Of a DNA stretch of 51,578 nt, positions 14,776-23,322 are shown one piece after another; positions within the stretch are counted from its first letter, which is position 1, and each line of letters begins with the position of its first letter. Made by a program: the position numbers and the translations under genes. This stretch comes from an uncultured Lachnospiraceae bacterium (lineage in GTDB: Bacteria > Bacillota > Clostridia > Lachnospirales > Lachnospiraceae), in assembly GCA_949051815.1 (NCBI GenBank), contig CARQVR010000019.1, forward strand, positions 1-51,578, read 5' to 3'. The notes beneath the pieces were generated by a model. The model had not been told where the DNA came from. It searched no databases and saw only the letters and a program-made list of their open reading frames with translations.

Positions 14776-17700
14776 ATGAGAAATATGGAAAATAACAAGT
14801 TTATCGAGTGGGATTTTTCCAATCCCGCACATGAGGCGTATTTTCTGAACTGTTTTAACGGGGAGGAGACAATGCGGCAGGAATATCCTGTCCTGTACGG
14901 GATGCTCCGGCATACGAAGATGCTTGCGGGGGAGGACGGAGAGGCACGTCATGCCTTGAAAACAGGCGGCGCCGCTGGCTACGTTGACCGTGCCCATATC
15001 CATGAACTTGTTGTAAGGAAAAGTAACCGGAATGATGACGCAGGGCAAAACGATTTGTACTGTATGGGATGTACGTCGCTGGTATCGGTGAAACCGGCGG
15101 TGCATGTTACGCTGGAAATATATAAGAATGGAAAAAGGATCGCCAGAAATTTCCAGACCAGAACGAATGTGCAGTATCTGGAATTGGAATGTCTGGCGGA
15201 GGAGAGTGGTGACCTGACACCGGACGATGACGTCAAGGCTCTGATCTCCTGCTTTTGGAATGAGCCGGAAAGCGATATCCTGCGGGGCGGGTATATGCAG
15301 GAGACTTTGCGGCTTGAGGGAGGAAAGTATGTGGCGGATGTGGTCTGCGAGAACCCCAGAAAAAAGACTGCGGGGACAGATGCGATTGTCATATCTTACG
15401 GCAGAGGATCTGCGGGCAATGTGGATTACTTTTACCCGGAGGGAATGAGGGATAAGAACGGAAACCAGAGGGTAACGCTCGATGTGAACGGTTCGGTAAA
15501 CCTTTCCGATGCCGTCTTTTTACGGTATAAGGCCCATGACATGAGCATGTTCTCCGTTTCCAAAGGCGTCATTACATATAACGGGGCGGCTCCTGTATGT
15601 GAGAAGACACAGGGCGGCTTTTCGTGGAAATATGATTCCGAATGGCAGGATTTGATTGAATCCTGTGTGAAGTACGGGCAGCATCAGTATGAGTTTGACA
15701 TGCGGTTGGAATTTGTTGTACAGGATAAAGACGGAAAGGAGCAGGAGCAGTACATAGACGTCAGTTCCGTGAATTCGGAGGCAGGTAAAAATATTGTTAT
15801 CGTCCCCCAGATGACACTCCTGTGGGGATGCCTTGGCAGGGATACGCTGGTGCATATGGCGGACGGCTCGGTGAAAAAAATAAGCGATATCGCTGTTGGC
15901 GAGCGGGTAGCGACCCCTGGAGGGAATGCAGCGGTGTCAAAAGTATGGACGGGAACAGAGGAAGAAATCTACCATATTAAGACGGACAGCGGCAAGGAGA
16001 TTCTGGCTACCGGGGAGCATCAGTTCAGGACAGATGACGGGTATGTGCGGGTGTTAGACCTGACCAGCAGCACCAGACTAATGACGGATGAGGGCGGTAC
16101 CATGCGGGCTGTCTACTGCTATGTGCAGGCGTATCAGGACACCGTATACAGCCTTGATCTGGAGGATGGCGACAGCTTTTTCGCGGCCGGATTTGTCTCC
16201 GGCACAATGGAGCGGCAGAATATGGTCTGCGGACAGAAGACCCTGCCGCCGGTCAGGGAAGATTTGCAGGAGGAACTCGAAAAACTGGACAGACAGATCG
16301 GGGAGGGAGAGATTTTCCGGGCGGAAAGTGTGCCGTGGTACGAATACTGTGAAGTTTCCATGACCGTGAAGAACGGAAAGGTAGTCTTAAACTGGGCGAC
16401 AAATTATAAGACGAATGATGACTGGGTGGGGCTGTATCGCAATGCCTCCGATGGGAATGAGAAATACATAGGAGGCGCATGGCAGTGGGTGTCTAAGGGC
16501 AACAGCTATCAGACAGACATGTATGTGGCGCCGGGGCTTCAGGCAAGGTATATCAGGGGGAGGAAAAATTATACCTGTCTGGCAAAAACAGATCCTTTTC
16601 CCGCAGTGGACGAGGCGGTGGAAGTCCGCGTTCCCTATTTGGGCAAACAGGTGATGAGAGAAGAATCTGTGGGCGGGGCGTTCTATGAAAAAACGCCGGA
16701 GGAGGCAGCGGAGATCCTCAGACAACAGGAGCAGCCAAATAGCGATGATATAGGTTACAGCATCTATGGAAAGTGTACGCTTGGTTATAAAAAGGGAAAA
16801 TTTATCATCGACTGGGAAATGGAATCCTGCGAGCCTTATGACTGGATCGGCCTGTATCAAAATTCTTCGGCCGGACAGAACGATTATGTGACTTACCAGT
16901 GGGTGGAGAAAAAGGCGCCGTTCGAGACGAAGACTGAGGTGAATGCCGGATGGCAGATTCGCTACTACCGCTGGTCAAAGCAGAGTAAGAAGTACGTGGA
17001 GGCGGCGAGAACCAACGGATTTAAGGAGCTGACAATCAAATCCAACACGGTGGACTATCCGTACAGGCCGGACAGCGCTCTTTTTTCAACGTTACAGAGG
17101 GCGTTTCCCTATCTTGCGCAGGCAGATACGACCATTACCGGGGCGGATATCGGGGCGTATAACTGTATCGCCTGGTCGCTCGGACTTAGTGACAGATGGA
17201 TCAATCCTGCCGGCAGTATCGAGGCGTTTACTGCGTTCTATATACAGGCAGGCTGTGAGGAGAGAGCATGGTATTCTGCAGATGCGGCAGTCGCCGCATG
17301 GGCAGACAGGGAGAAGCCGACGCACGGAAGCCGCCTGTATCAGGAGGGAAGCGGACTGTGGGAGTCTAAGCTTGGACAGAGTTATCGGATCACCCACGGG
17401 AAGGAAGGGCTGAGAGGCAGCGTCTACGGGGAGATTGTCAATTATTTTACCGCGCCGAAGAAATTTATGGCGAAACGGGAGAGGACGCAGTTCACGGCAA
17501 GACAGCATGAAACGCTTGGAAGACTGGTGGATGAGACGGACAACGGCCTCAGGGAGCCTTTTGAGAGCGCTTTTGCGAAGCTGAAAGAAGGGTGGCATTC
17601 GGAGGCCTTCCGATATGAAGCAAGCACGGAGAGTATTCGCAGGCTGCCCGTTTACACAGAACTTTTGGAGATGGGAACGGCAGTTTTGCCGTTTCTTGTG

Positions 17701-17868
17701 GCGAAGCTTGCGGAGGAGGAGAATTTCTTCGCGCTGCCGCTTTACGATGAAATGCAAAGTGACGGGCTGCTCAGAATATCCTATCAGGATGAGCGGTACA
17801 AAAGAGATGCCATTGAGGGCGAGCAGGAGCGGGCAAGGCGGAGCGTGGCCGCATATCTGGAGCGATAA
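14776..17868 (+). CDS. large multidomain protein with embedded Hint domain and NCIAW-type C-terminal domain
   Basis: 1030 residues, no signal peptide or clear membrane helix. Residues 1-350 are beta-rich with no recognised family. Residues 352-478 form a Hint (hedgehog/intein) domain: it starts at Cys352 (CLGRDTLVHMADGS), contains ATGEHQF with the block-B-like His, and ends DSFFAAGFVSGTM. It lacks the terminal His-Asn of splicing inteins. Two similar beta domains follow (about 522-607 and 660-750) with DDWVGLYRN and YDWIGLYQN, resembling SKICH-like folds. The end (about 780-1030) has YNCIAWSLG with Cys797 and a downstream His850, then WESKLGQSYRITH, resembling DUF7689-type proteins that may have a papain-like Cys/His site. 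GGGGG precedes the ATG at 14776. It may be an autoprocessing effector or toxin; its role is unknown. Confidence 0.7.
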   Translation: MRNMENNKFIEWDFSNPAHEAYFLNCFNGEETMRQEYPVLYGMLRHTKMLAGEDGEARHALKTGGAAGYVDRAHIHELVVRKSNRNDDAGQNDLYCMGCTSLVSVKPAVHVTLEIYKNGKRIARNFQTRTNVQYLELECLAEESGDLTPDDDVKALISCFWNEPESDILRGGYMQETLRLEGGKYVADVVCENPRKKTAGTDAIVISYGRGSAGNVDYFYPEGMRDKNGNQRVTLDVNGSVNLSDAVFLRYKAHDMSMFSVSKGVITYNGAAPVCEKTQGGFSWKYDSEWQDLIESCVKYGQHQYEFDMRLEFVVQDKDGKEQEQYIDVSSVNSEAGKNIVIVPQMTLLWGCLGRDTLVHMADGSVKKISDIAVGERVATPGGNAAVSKVWTGTEEEIYHIKTDSGKEILATGEHQFRTDDGYVRVLDLTSSTRLMTDEGGTMRAVYCYVQAYQDTVYSLDLEDGDSFFAAGFVSGTMERQNMVCGQKTLPPVREDLQEELEKLDRQIGEGEIFRAESVPWYEYCEVSMTVKNGKVVLNWATNYKTNDDWVGLYRNASDGNEKYIGGAWQWVSKGNSYQTDMYVAPGLQARYIRGRKNYTCLAKTDPFPAVDEAVEVRVPYLGKQVMREESVGGAFYEKTPEEAAEILRQQEQPNSDDIGYSIYGKCTLGYKKGKFIIDWEMESCEPYDWIGLYQNSSAGQNDYVTYQWVEKKAPFETKTEVNAGWQIRYYRWSKQSKKYVEAARTNGFKELTIKSNTVDYPYRPDSALFSTLQRAFPYLAQADTTITGADIGAYNCIAWSLGLSDRWINPAGSIEAFTAFYIQAGCEERAWYSADAAVAAWADREKPTHGSRLYQEGSGLWESKLGQSYRITHGKEGLRGSVYGEIVNYFTAPKKFMAKRERTQFTARQHETLGRLVDETDNGLREPFESAFAKLKEGWHSEAFRYEASTESIRRLPVYTELLEMGTAVLPFLVAKLAEEENFFALPLYDEMQSDGLLRISYQDERYKRDAIEGEQERARRSVAAYLER

Positions 17869-17893
17869 TCTGAAGGAAAGGAAGAAAAAGACA

Positions 17894-18664
17894 ATGGAAC
17901 TGCAGGAAATCATTGCGCTGGTAAAGGAGACGAAGACTTTCGTTGGAAACAGGGAGAGGGCCGGTCATATCAAGACCAAGGGCCGCGCAGACTATGTGAC
18001 TCAGGTGGACACCGACATCCAGAACTTTCTGGCAAGAGAGCTTGGGAGTCGCTTTCCTGATATCCAGTTTTTGGGGGAGGAAGAGGGGCTGCACGAGATG
18101 TTCGGGGACACTTACTGGATTCTTGACCCCATAGACGGCACGACCAACCTGATCCATGACTATCAGCACAGCATGGTTTCGCTGGCGCTTTATGAAAAAG
18201 GGGAAATTACACTCGGCATCGTGTATGATCCCTTCCGTGAGGACGTCTATCACGCGCAGAAAGGGAAAGGCAGCTTTCTAAATGGCAGTCCCATTCATGT
18301 TTCGGAGGCCGAGACTCTGAGCGAAACGATGATTGCGGTAGGCACTTCGCCCTACGACAGGGAATTGGCGGAAGAGAACTTTAAACGGATCCGGCGGGTG
18401 TTTGACAGCGCACAGGATATCCGCAGGACGGGGACTGCGGCGATGGATCTGGTCTATGTGGCCTGCGGCCGTACCGGGGGATTCTTCGAGCCGCGTCTGA
18501 GTCCGTGGGACTTTGCGGCCGGTATGCTTTTGGTCAAAGAGGCGGGCGGACAGGTGACGGACTTTGCGGGCAAACCGTTTGACTTTTCAAAGCGGGGAAG
18601 CGTGGTGGCATCCAACGGGAGGATCCATGAGGAGCTGCGGGGACTATTGCAAACTGAAAAATAA
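17894..18664 (+). CDS. inositol monophosphatase family protein
   Basis: 256-residue metal-dependent phosphatase of the IMPase/SuhB/CysQ superfamily. Metal ligands appear in FLGEEEG and LDPIDGTTN, and the C-terminal motif in SPWDFAAGMLLVKEAGG. It hydrolyses small sugar- or nucleotide-phosphates (inositol-1-phosphate, 3'-phosphoadenosine phosphate or fructose bisphosphate are family substrates); which one is not decidable here. The ATG at 17894 follows AAGGAAAGGAAG and gives a normal N-terminus; the in-frame region upstream overlaps the previous gene. The gene starts 25 bases after the Hint-domain gene and is probably co-transcribed with it, without an obvious functional link. Confidence 0.88.
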   Translation: MELQEIIALVKETKTFVGNRERAGHIKTKGRADYVTQVDTDIQNFLARELGSRFPDIQFLGEEEGLHEMFGDTYWILDPIDGTTNLIHDYQHSMVSLALYEKGEITLGIVYDPFREDVYHAQKGKGSFLNGSPIHVSEAETLSETMIAVGTSPYDRELAEENFKRIRRVFDSAQDIRRTGTAAMDLVYVACGRTGGFFEPRLSPWDFAAGMLLVKEAGGQVTDFAGKPFDFSKRGSVVASNGRIHEELRGLLQTEK

Positions 18665-18844
18665 GGCGGATTGTTTCCGACGTGTGTCATCGCAGCAGAT
18701 TATTTGACATGGAGATTGGTTTGAGAGGAAACCATGGGAATTTGCCCGGGTATATTGCGGATTTACAATGACTATGGAGAAAATCGGATATAGCACATGT
18801 TATTTAATTGATATAGGAAGGGAAAGGGAGGAGAACAGAGTCAT

Positions 18845-20515
18845 ATGACGAGCAGAGCATGGTGGAAGGAAGCGGTTATTTATCAGATTTATCCCCGCAG
18901 TTTTATGGACAGCAACGGGGACGGGATCGGAGATCTTGCAGGAATTATAAGCAGACTGGACTACTTGAAATATCTGGGGATTGATGTGATCTGGCTGTCG
19001 CCGGTGTATCAGTCTCCCAATGATGACAACGGTTATGATATCAGCGATTACCGTGCGATTATGGACGAGTTTGGCACGATGGAGGATTTTGACACCCTTC
19101 TTTCGCAAGCCCATGAGCGGGGCATCCGCATTGTCATGGATCTGGTGGTGAACCATACCTCCGACGAGCACCGCTGGTTCGTGGAGAGCCGGAAGTCCGG
19201 GGAAAATCCTTACCGGGATTATTATATCTGGCGCGAGGGGAAGGACACGCAGACACCTCCCAACAACTGGGGCGCCTGCTTCGGCGGATCCGCCTGGCAG
19301 TATGACGGGGAGACGGACATGTATTATCTGCATCTCTTCTCAAAGAAGCAGCCGGACTTAAACTGGGATAATCCGAAGGTGCGGGAGGAAATCTTTGACA
19401 TGATGCGCTGGTGGTGCGACAAGGGCATTGACGGCTTCCGCATGGACGTGATCAGCATGATTTCCAAGACGGCGGATATGCCGGACGGAAAGGTAAACGG
19501 TCTGTACGGGGATTTCGGCCCATACTGCGTCCACGGTCCCAACGTGCACAAATATCTGCGGGAGATGAATGAGAGCGTGCTCTCCCGGTATGATATCATG
19601 TCTGTGGGCGAGACCGCAGGGGTGACCACGGAGCTGGCGAAGCAGTATGCCGGAGAAGACGCGAAAGAACTGAATATGGTATTCCAGTTTGAGCACGTAG
19701 AGAGCGACGGAAAGTACGGCAAGTGGACGGATGAAAAAATATCACTTGTTATGCTAAAGGAAATCCTGTCCCGCTGGCAGACAGAGCTGTACGGCAAGGC
19801 CTGGAACAGCCTCTTCTGGGATAATCACGACCAGCCCCGTGCTGTCTCCCGTTTCGGAGACGACCGGCCTGCGTTCCGGGAACTTTCCGCGAAGATGCTG
19901 GCTACCTGTCTGCACATGATGCAGGGCACCCCTTACATTTATCAGGGGGAGGAGCTTGGCATGACGAACTATCCCTTCGGATCCACCGATGAGTTCCGGG
20001 ACATCGAGAGCATCAACGCGTACCGGGAGTGGTGCGCGGAGGGGGAACTGTCCCACGAAGTGTTCTGGCCGTGTCTGGTATTTAAGAGCCGTGACAACGC
20101 GAGGACGCCCATGCAGTGGGATGACAGCGCGAACGCAGGATTCACGGATGGGAAGCCCTGGATTGCGGTCAATCCCAACTATAAGGAGATCAATGCAAAG
20201 GCGGAGACGGCTGACCCGGATTCCGTGTTCCATTATTATAAGAAGCTGATTGCGCTGAGAAAGCAGAATCCTGTTATGGTGTACGGAAAATATGAGCTGC
20301 TTTTGCCGGAGAGCGAGGCGCTTTTCGTCTATACAAGGACGATGGAGGCGGAGAAACTGCTGGTGGTGTGCAGCTTCTGCGATCATGAGACGGACTTCAC
20401 CATTCCCGATGAATTTTTGGGGACGCCATGCCTGATTTCCAACACGAATCGCAGCTATGACGGGAAGGAAATCCGGCTGGGGGCTTATGAGGCGTTTGTG
20501 CTGCGGAAGGGATAG
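18845..20515 (+). CDS. GH13 alpha-glucosidase, oligo-1,6-glucosidase type
   Basis: 556-residue cytoplasmic glycosidase of the GH13_31 type. It opens WWKEAVIYQIYPRSF and has all the conserved regions: DLVVNHTS, GFRMDVI with the nucleophile Asp, SVGET with the acid Glu, and DNHDQPR with the transition-state Asp. The Val after the nucleophile (FRMDV) is the residue that relatives use for alpha-1,6 specificity (isomaltose-like substrates), in contrast to Ala or Thr in alpha-1,4 enzymes. GGGAGGAG lies 11 bases before the ATG. It appears to be a single-gene unit ending at a large hairpin shared with the convergent ribokinase gene. Trehalose-6-phosphate hydrolase is a less likely alternative. Confidence 0.88.
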   Translation: MTSRAWWKEAVIYQIYPRSFMDSNGDGIGDLAGIISRLDYLKYLGIDVIWLSPVYQSPNDDNGYDISDYRAIMDEFGTMEDFDTLLSQAHERGIRIVMDLVVNHTSDEHRWFVESRKSGENPYRDYYIWREGKDTQTPPNNWGACFGGSAWQYDGETDMYYLHLFSKKQPDLNWDNPKVREEIFDMMRWWCDKGIDGFRMDVISMISKTADMPDGKVNGLYGDFGPYCVHGPNVHKYLREMNESVLSRYDIMSVGETAGVTTELAKQYAGEDAKELNMVFQFEHVESDGKYGKWTDEKISLVMLKEILSRWQTELYGKAWNSLFWDNHDQPRAVSRFGDDRPAFRELSAKMLATCLHMMQGTPYIYQGEELGMTNYPFGSTDEFRDIESINAYREWCAEGELSHEVFWPCLVFKSRDNARTPMQWDDSANAGFTDGKPWIAVNPNYKEINAKAETADPDSVFHYYKKLIALRKQNPVMVYGKYELLLPESEALFVYTRTMEAEKLLVVCSFCDHETDFTIPDEFLGTPCLISNTNRSYDGKEIRLGAYEAFVLRKG

Positions 20516-20853
20516 GGCGGCAGCGGCGGGCAGAAGCTGACAGATAAAATAACGGAACCATTAGTACCCACTGTGACCACATAGCTTTAGAGGAGCCGTA
20601 TAAATCGAATTTTTATACAGGTATCAGAAAAGCAATTATGGAGGCAGGAAATGAAATTATCATTACAGATACAATACCGTTGTATTTAGTGCAGAAACCG
20701 CTTTAAATTCGGTATTGTTAAGAGTGATGAGGGTGTTGCAAAATCATCAAATCAGATGATTGAGCGACGCCCTCGCTCTATATATGCAAGAATCCGGAAA
20801 GAATCTTTTGTTTTGCCGACGGGGAATATGCGCAAATATCCGATAGGCGGCGT
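20516..20853. other. non-coding gap between convergent genes
   Basis: About 340 bases with no convincing gene. Short open stretches (for example a 12-codon ORF from the ATG near 20651 and a start-less 26-codon stretch around 20672-20750) may be remnants, but none has family resemblance. The only strong signal is the hairpin at 20729-20774. Confidence 0.5.
20729..20774. terminator. large two-tier hairpin between convergent genes
   Basis: GAGGGTGTTGC (20729-20739) pairs with GCGACGCCCTC (20764-20774), two pairs being G-U, and inside it AATCATC (20742-20748) pairs perfectly with GATGATT (20755-20761). It lies between the 3' ends of the glucosidase and ribokinase genes. T-runs are poor on both sides, so it may instead be a small mobile repeat. 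Confidence 0.45.
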
Positions 20854-21753
20854 TTAGAAAGAATGCAGGAACGTTTCCACCTCTTCATAAAGGGGGATAG
20901 AAGGTGCGGCATTGGGACGCGAGACGGCAATCGCAGATGCGGCGGAGGCTTCTTTAAGGGCAGTTTCGATGGGAGCGTTTCTACAGAGCGCTGCCAGAAA
21001 ATATCCGCAGAAGGTGTCCCCGGCGGCAGTGGTATCCACAGCTTTTACGGGGAAGACCGGGTGGCTGAGCCGTACGTTTCCGTGGGAGAACAACACACCG
21101 TTGTGTCCCAGCGTCATGGTGATCGCAGCGCGAGGATATTTTTTAGCCAGGCAGTCCAGAATGGATTCACAGGGCGTATCCGGGGGCAGGTCTGCAAGCA
21201 GCGCGGCCTCCAGTTCATTTACCATGAAATAATCCACAAGATGGAGCGGCAGGGATGCCGGATCCCGGGGGATGGGAGAGGGATTGAAGACAATTTTCAG
21301 CCCTTTTTCATGGGACTTAAGGAGGATAGAGGCGATCAGATTGGTCTCGTTCTGGAGCAATGCCAGATCGCCAGACGCTGCCTTAGACAAAACGGTATCA
21401 AGGTAATCCTCCGTAAGCATCTGATTGGTTCCGCCGTGGACAATAATGCGGTTCTGGCCGGCGGCATTTACTTCGATGACCGTATGTCCGGTAGACGCAT
21501 CCAGCGTAAGAAGATTGGAGATGTCTACGCCGGCTTCCTGCATAAGGTCTGCCAGAAAGGCGCCGTTTGAACCGATACAGCCGGCATGGATTACCGACGC
21601 GCCCGCCCGCGCCGCCGCAATCGACTGGTTTAAGCCTTTACCGCCGGCGGCAACCTGGAAACTGTCAGAGAAGATGGTCTGTCCGGGTTTTACAAATTCC
21701 TGCACGTTGTATACATTATCGATATTGAGCGAGCCGAAATTGAAGATTTTCAT
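20854..21753 (-). CDS. rbsK: ribokinase (PfkB family)
   Basis: 299-residue PfkB-family kinase. It has the N-terminal substrate motif GGKGLNQ and the C-terminal signature DTTAAGDTFCGYF with the catalytic Asp. The reaction is ATP-dependent phosphorylation of D-ribose (or a close pentose/deoxyribose) on O5. The ATG at 21753 gives the standard MKIFNFGSLNIDNV start with AAAGGA nine bases upstream; the frame extends further but without family resemblance. It lies downstream of the lacI-type gene, separated by a terminator-like hairpin. The divergent operon carries rbsD, rbsA, rbsC and rbsB, which supports the ribose assignment. Confidence 0.88.
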   Translation of the reverse strand: MKIFNFGSLNIDNVYNVQEFVKPGQTIFSDSFQVAAGGKGLNQSIAAARAGASVIHAGCIGSNGAFLADLMQEAGVDISNLLTLDASTGHTVIEVNAAGQNRIIVHGGTNQMLTEDYLDTVLSKAASGDLALLQNETNLIASILLKSHEKGLKIVFNPSPIPRDPASLPLHLVDYFMVNELEAALLADLPPDTPCESILDCLAKKYPRAAITMTLGHNGVLFSHGNVRLSHPVFPVKAVDTTAAGDTFCGYFLAALCRNAPIETALKEASAASAIAVSRPNAAPSIPLYEEVETFLHSF

Positions 21754-21824
21754 AGAGGAGATTCCTTTCTGTTTTATAGTGTATATGCAATTGCGTAACT
21801 CTTTTAAGGTTGTTGAATTTGCAC

Positions 21825-21871
21825 AAAAAAAGCCACAATTTGATGAGTTTCGCAAATGCCTGTTATCGTGG
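21825..21871 (-). terminator. hairpin terminator between the lacI-type gene and ribokinase
   Basis: On the minus strand CCACGAT (21871-21865) pairs with ATTGTGG (21839-21833) across a 25-base loop, followed by a run of seven T. The long loop makes it weak, so it may only reduce readthrough from the regulator into ribokinase. Confidence 0.45.
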
Positions 21872-21891
21872 TTTCAGGTAAGTGGTTGCGG

Positions 21892-22911
21892 TCATACAAG
21901 ACGTTTCGTGCTTCCGCGTACTTTCAGGACAGGCTCTAAGACAAGCGGTTCCTGTGCCGTTTTTCCCGGGGATGCGATCTGTTCGACGATCCGCTCCACC
22001 ACGTTTTCTGCAATCTCATTGACCGGCTGCGCTACGGTCGTTAAAGGCGGCTGCAGAATCTCGGACAGAAAGATATCGTCAAGTCCCACCAGAGACAGGT
22101 CATCCGGCACAGAGAGATTATAGTTGCGAAGTTCCTTGTATACGCCGTAAGCAATCAGATCGTTGAAGGCGAAGATGGCGGTGACGTTCTGCCCAAGAAG
22201 CGTGGACAGGGCATGGATACCGCATTCAATATTGAGATTCTCTTCATAAATAAGATTCGGGTCGAAGGGAACATCAAATTCTGACAGCGCTTTCTGATAT
22301 CCTGCCAGACGATTCTGACAGTTACTCAGGCCCAAGGGGCCGGTGGCGCAGCCAATCCGCCTGTGTCCCAGATTAAGCAAATGTCTGGTGGCCAGATAAC
22401 CGGCCAGCTTCTGATCTGTTACGACGGAATTCAGATTGCTTCCCTTGTCGATCCGGTCAACGGAAACAACCGGAATATGCAGGTTTTTGATAAGTTGCAT
22501 ACATTTTTCGCTTTCTTCCGGCAGGGAGAAGTCCGCCTGTGCCAGAATGATGCCGTCTACCGCGTGGTCGGTAAAGATGCGGAGATAATTCCGCGTACTT
22601 TTTGCACTGTTGTTGGTGTTGCCCAGAATAATGGAATAGCCATTGCGGCTGGCGGCCTTCTCGATCTGATTCGACAAAGCGGCGAAGAATGGGTTGGAGT
22701 TGTCCGGTATGATCAACCCGATGGTATTGGTCTTATTGGTAACGAGACCAACGGCCAACTGATTGGGTCTGTAGTGCAGTTCTTTCGCCGCTTTAAGGAC
22801 GGCATCCCTCGTCTGCTGGGAAATGGGGACAGACTTGTTGTTTAACACCAGAGAGACTGTGGAAGTAGACACGTTGGCCCGTCTGGCGACATCTTTGATT
22901 GTAGCTCTCAT
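21892..22911 (-). CDS. LacI-family transcriptional regulator of the ribose-type locus
   Basis: 339 residues: N-terminal LacI helix-turn-helix (TIKDVARRANVSTSTVSLVLN) with hinge helix (RPNQLAVGLVTNKT), then a periplasmic-binding-like domain (NTIGLIIPDNSNPFFAAL) that binds a sugar ligand. It diverges from the ribose-type operon. Four AAAACG- or AAAACA-centred palindromes lie in the 410-base intergenic region and a perfect one lies after rbsB, so it very probably regulates itself and the whole locus. It is most like RbsR; the true effector (ribose or an intermediate) is not shown by sequence. Confidence 0.9.
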   Translation of the reverse strand: MRATIKDVARRANVSTSTVSLVLNNKSVPISQQTRDAVLKAAKELHYRPNQLAVGLVTNKTNTIGLIIPDNSNPFFAALSNQIEKAASRNGYSIILGNTNNSAKSTRNYLRIFTDHAVDGIILAQADFSLPEESEKCMQLIKNLHIPVVSVDRIDKGSNLNSVVTDQKLAGYLATRHLLNLGHRRIGCATGPLGLSNCQNRLAGYQKALSEFDVPFDPNLIYEENLNIECGIHALSTLLGQNVTAIFAFNDLIAYGVYKELRNYNLSVPDDLSLVGLDDIFLSEILQPPLTTVAQPVNEIAENVVERIVEQIASPGKTAQEPLVLEPVLKVRGSTKRLV

Positions 22912-22953
22912 AGAGTATCTCCGTAAGCATATGTATTTGACACAAGATTCAAT

Positions 22954-22965
22954 TAAAACGATTTA
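22954..22965. promoter_or_regulatory. LacI-type operator 1 (start of the lacI transcript)
   Basis: TAAAACGATTTA is a near-palindrome around CG. It falls about 16-27 bases downstream of the expected start of the minus-strand lacI transcript, a good position for autorepression. The same 12 bases recur at 23065-23076. Confidence 0.55.
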
Positions 22966-22986
22966 TTACTGGGTCTTGTAAGAGTT

Positions 22987-23015
22987 ATGATAGCATAATT
23001 AACAGAATAAGTCAA
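22987..23015 (-). promoter_or_regulatory. promoter of the LacI-family regulator
   Basis: On the minus strand TTGACT (23015-23010) and TATCAT (22992-22987) are spaced by 17 bases, with TGC just before the -10 as an extended element. Confidence 0.65.
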
Positions 23016-23064
23016 TTCTTTTCCATGGTAAAACGTGGAAACGTATAATTACAGCTTATTGCAA

Positions 23065-23076
23065 TAAAACGATTTA
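23065..23076. promoter_or_regulatory. LacI-type operator 2
   Basis: Second exact copy of TAAAACGATTTA, centred 111 bases from operator 1 and lying between the two divergent promoters. Paired sites at this distance allow DNA looping. Confidence 0.5.
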
Positions 23077-23154
23077 AACAAAACGGTGTTTGTAAAAAAT
23101 ACCCAAAAATTTTTGAAAAAAACAAAATTTTAGAACAAATTGCAAAAAATATGC

Positions 23155-23183
23155 TTGACTTCCTGAGTTGACAATGTTAGATT
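23155..23183 (+). promoter_or_regulatory. promoter of the ribose-type operon
   Basis: TTGACT (23155-23160) and TAGATT (23178-23183) spaced by 17 bases, with TG one base before the -10. A second TTGACA at 23168 has a poorer partner. Operators 3 and 4 lie downstream of this promoter, suiting a roadblock. Confidence 0.5.
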
Positions 23184-23214
23184 AGTACATAACAAATCTT
23201 TTTGGATTAAATTT

Positions 23215-23230
23215 ATTAAAACATTTTAAT
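23215..23230. promoter_or_regulatory. LacI-type operator 3
   Basis: ATTAAAACATTTTAAT is a 16-base palindrome broken only at the central CA. It lies about 35 bases into the expected operon transcript. Confidence 0.6.
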
Positions 23231-23287
23231 AGATTATCATGGAAGACAATAGGTCTTTCAGAAAGAGATTTGTTTTGTTTTTAACAG

Positions 23288-23301
23288 TTAAAACGTTTTA
23301 A
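23288..23301. promoter_or_regulatory. LacI-type operator 4
   Basis: TTAAAACGTTTTAA is a perfect 14-base palindrome just ahead of the ribosome binding site of the first operon gene. It is centred about 72 bases from operator 3. Confidence 0.7.
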
Positions 23302-23322
23302 TAAGAAGAAAGGAGAGAACAG

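Noticed and set aside
15829..16209. Hint region of the large protein as a splicing intein
   Set aside because: The end (FFAAGFVSGTM) lacks the His-Asn and following Cys/Ser/Thr that splicing needs, and no homing endonuclease is present. Cleavage without splicing is more likely.
20650..20750. Small peptide genes between the glucosidase and ribokinase genes
   Set aside because: GGAGG is followed by only a 12-codon frame, and a longer stretch lacks a start and has no recognisable pattern. Treated as debris next to the hairpin.
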